Assembly: GCA_030151985.1 (NCBI GenBank)
Contig: JASLDZ010000472.1
Location: 1-6,885, forward strand
Direction of reading: 5' to 3'
From: Caulobacteraceae bacterium
GTDB lineage: Bacteria > Pseudomonadota > Alphaproteobacteria > Caulobacterales > Caulobacteraceae
DNA length: 6,885 nucleotides
The notes under the pieces are model-generated. The model did no database searches, was not told the origin of the DNA, and worked only from the letters and a program-made list of their open reading frames with translations. Positions 6,679 through 6,885 of this stretch are shown in pieces. How positions within the stretch are numbered: position 1 is the first letter of the stretch; each line of letters starts with the position of its first letter. The translations under genes and the position numbers were made by a program.

Positions 6679-6885
6679 TCACACCGACAGGCTGAGCGCC
6701 CGCAGCGCCGTCTCGCCCCAGTCGGCGTCGGAGGCGTCCGAAGGAACGCGGATCGGCTGCTGCTCCTTCCACACGGCGGGGAAGGCGTCGAAGTCGAACC
6801 CGCGCCGGTGGCGCATCGGCGTGCACGTCAACCAGCCGTCGTGCTCCTCCAGGCTGACGCATCGTACGCCGGCGTAGAGGCTCCT
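6679..6885 (-). CDS. C-terminal end of a convergent gene, possibly CDI-immunity-like (partial)
   Basis: Reading the minus strand from the right edge gives 68 residues ending at TGA (6681-6679). The start lies beyond the window. The fragment has non-repetitive, protein-like composition: it begins RSLYAGVRCVSLEEHDGWLT, continues through TPMRHRRGFDFDAFP and ends with SDASDADWGETALRALSLSV. Its stop lies 12 bases past the stop of paralog 2, a tidy convergent arrangement that supports it being real. The layout, a GxRxVxL strand, TP-x-x-H-x-R, then S/DAS-x-x-x-WG with a final helix, reminds me of contact-dependent-inhibition immunity proteins (CdiI/DUF1436-like). That resemblance comes from memory and is weak, so treat the product as hypothetical. 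Confidence 0.6.
   Translation of the reverse strand, partial: RSLYAGVRCVSLEEHDGWLTCTPMRHRRGFDFDAFPAVWKEQQPIRVPSDASDADWGETALRALSLSV

Noticed and set aside
6664..6702. Direct repeat TGAGCGCCCG (6664-6673 and 6693-6702)
   Set aside because: Only two ten-base copies, the second inside coding sequence of the convergent gene; likely chance in GC-rich DNA and not an attachment site.
6590..6862. A 90-codon minus-strand open frame near the right edge
   Set aside because: It overlaps the second DUF885 gene by 77 bases and is Arg/Ala/Pro-rich. The other minus-strand frame, ending at 6679, has better protein composition and a clean 12-base convergent spacing.

Overview
The window is very GC-rich (about 70% by eye) with strong G/C preference at third codon positions. 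The gene complement (an MlaC-type Ttg2D protein, a TPR-sulfotransferase, Tat-exported DUF885 proteins) and GCTA-type promoter-like sequence fit an alphaproteobacterium, most likely Caulobacterales (Caulobacter/Phenylobacterium/Brevundimonas type). The taxonomic call is an inference from style. There are no tRNA, rRNA, CRISPR or mobile-element signatures.

Layout. (1) 2-562, +: the 3' part of an mlaC-like gene for a periplasmic phospholipid-shuttle protein; its start lies left of the window. (2) 563-848: a 286-base non-coding stretch with several inverted repeats, the last sitting just upstream of the next ribosome binding site. (3) 849-1091, +: a small exported Lys/Thr-rich protein of unknown function, closed by a strong GNRA-loop hairpin terminator at 1123-1152. 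(4) 1226-2896, +: a protein with five tandem TPR units fused to a PAPS-type sulfotransferase domain. (5) 2981-4825 and 4840-6666, +: two tandem paralogous DUF885 putative zinc peptidases, both with twin-arginine signal peptides and only 14 bases apart, so very likely co-transcribed and perhaps translationally coupled. (6) 6679-6885, -: the C-terminal end of a convergent gene that runs off the right edge.

The neighbourhood looks like ordinary chromosomal core/accessory content with a cell-envelope theme: lipid transport, a secreted basic peptide and periplasmic peptidases. Only the two DUF885 genes show a clear operon relationship. I found no convincing evidence of a wholly new system. The points most worth checking are the divergent catalytic motif between the DUF885 paralogs, the arginine-free lysine-rich exported peptide with its structured leader, and the incomplete minus-strand gene at the right edge. 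High GC leaves very long open frames on other frames and strands; these were judged shadows.
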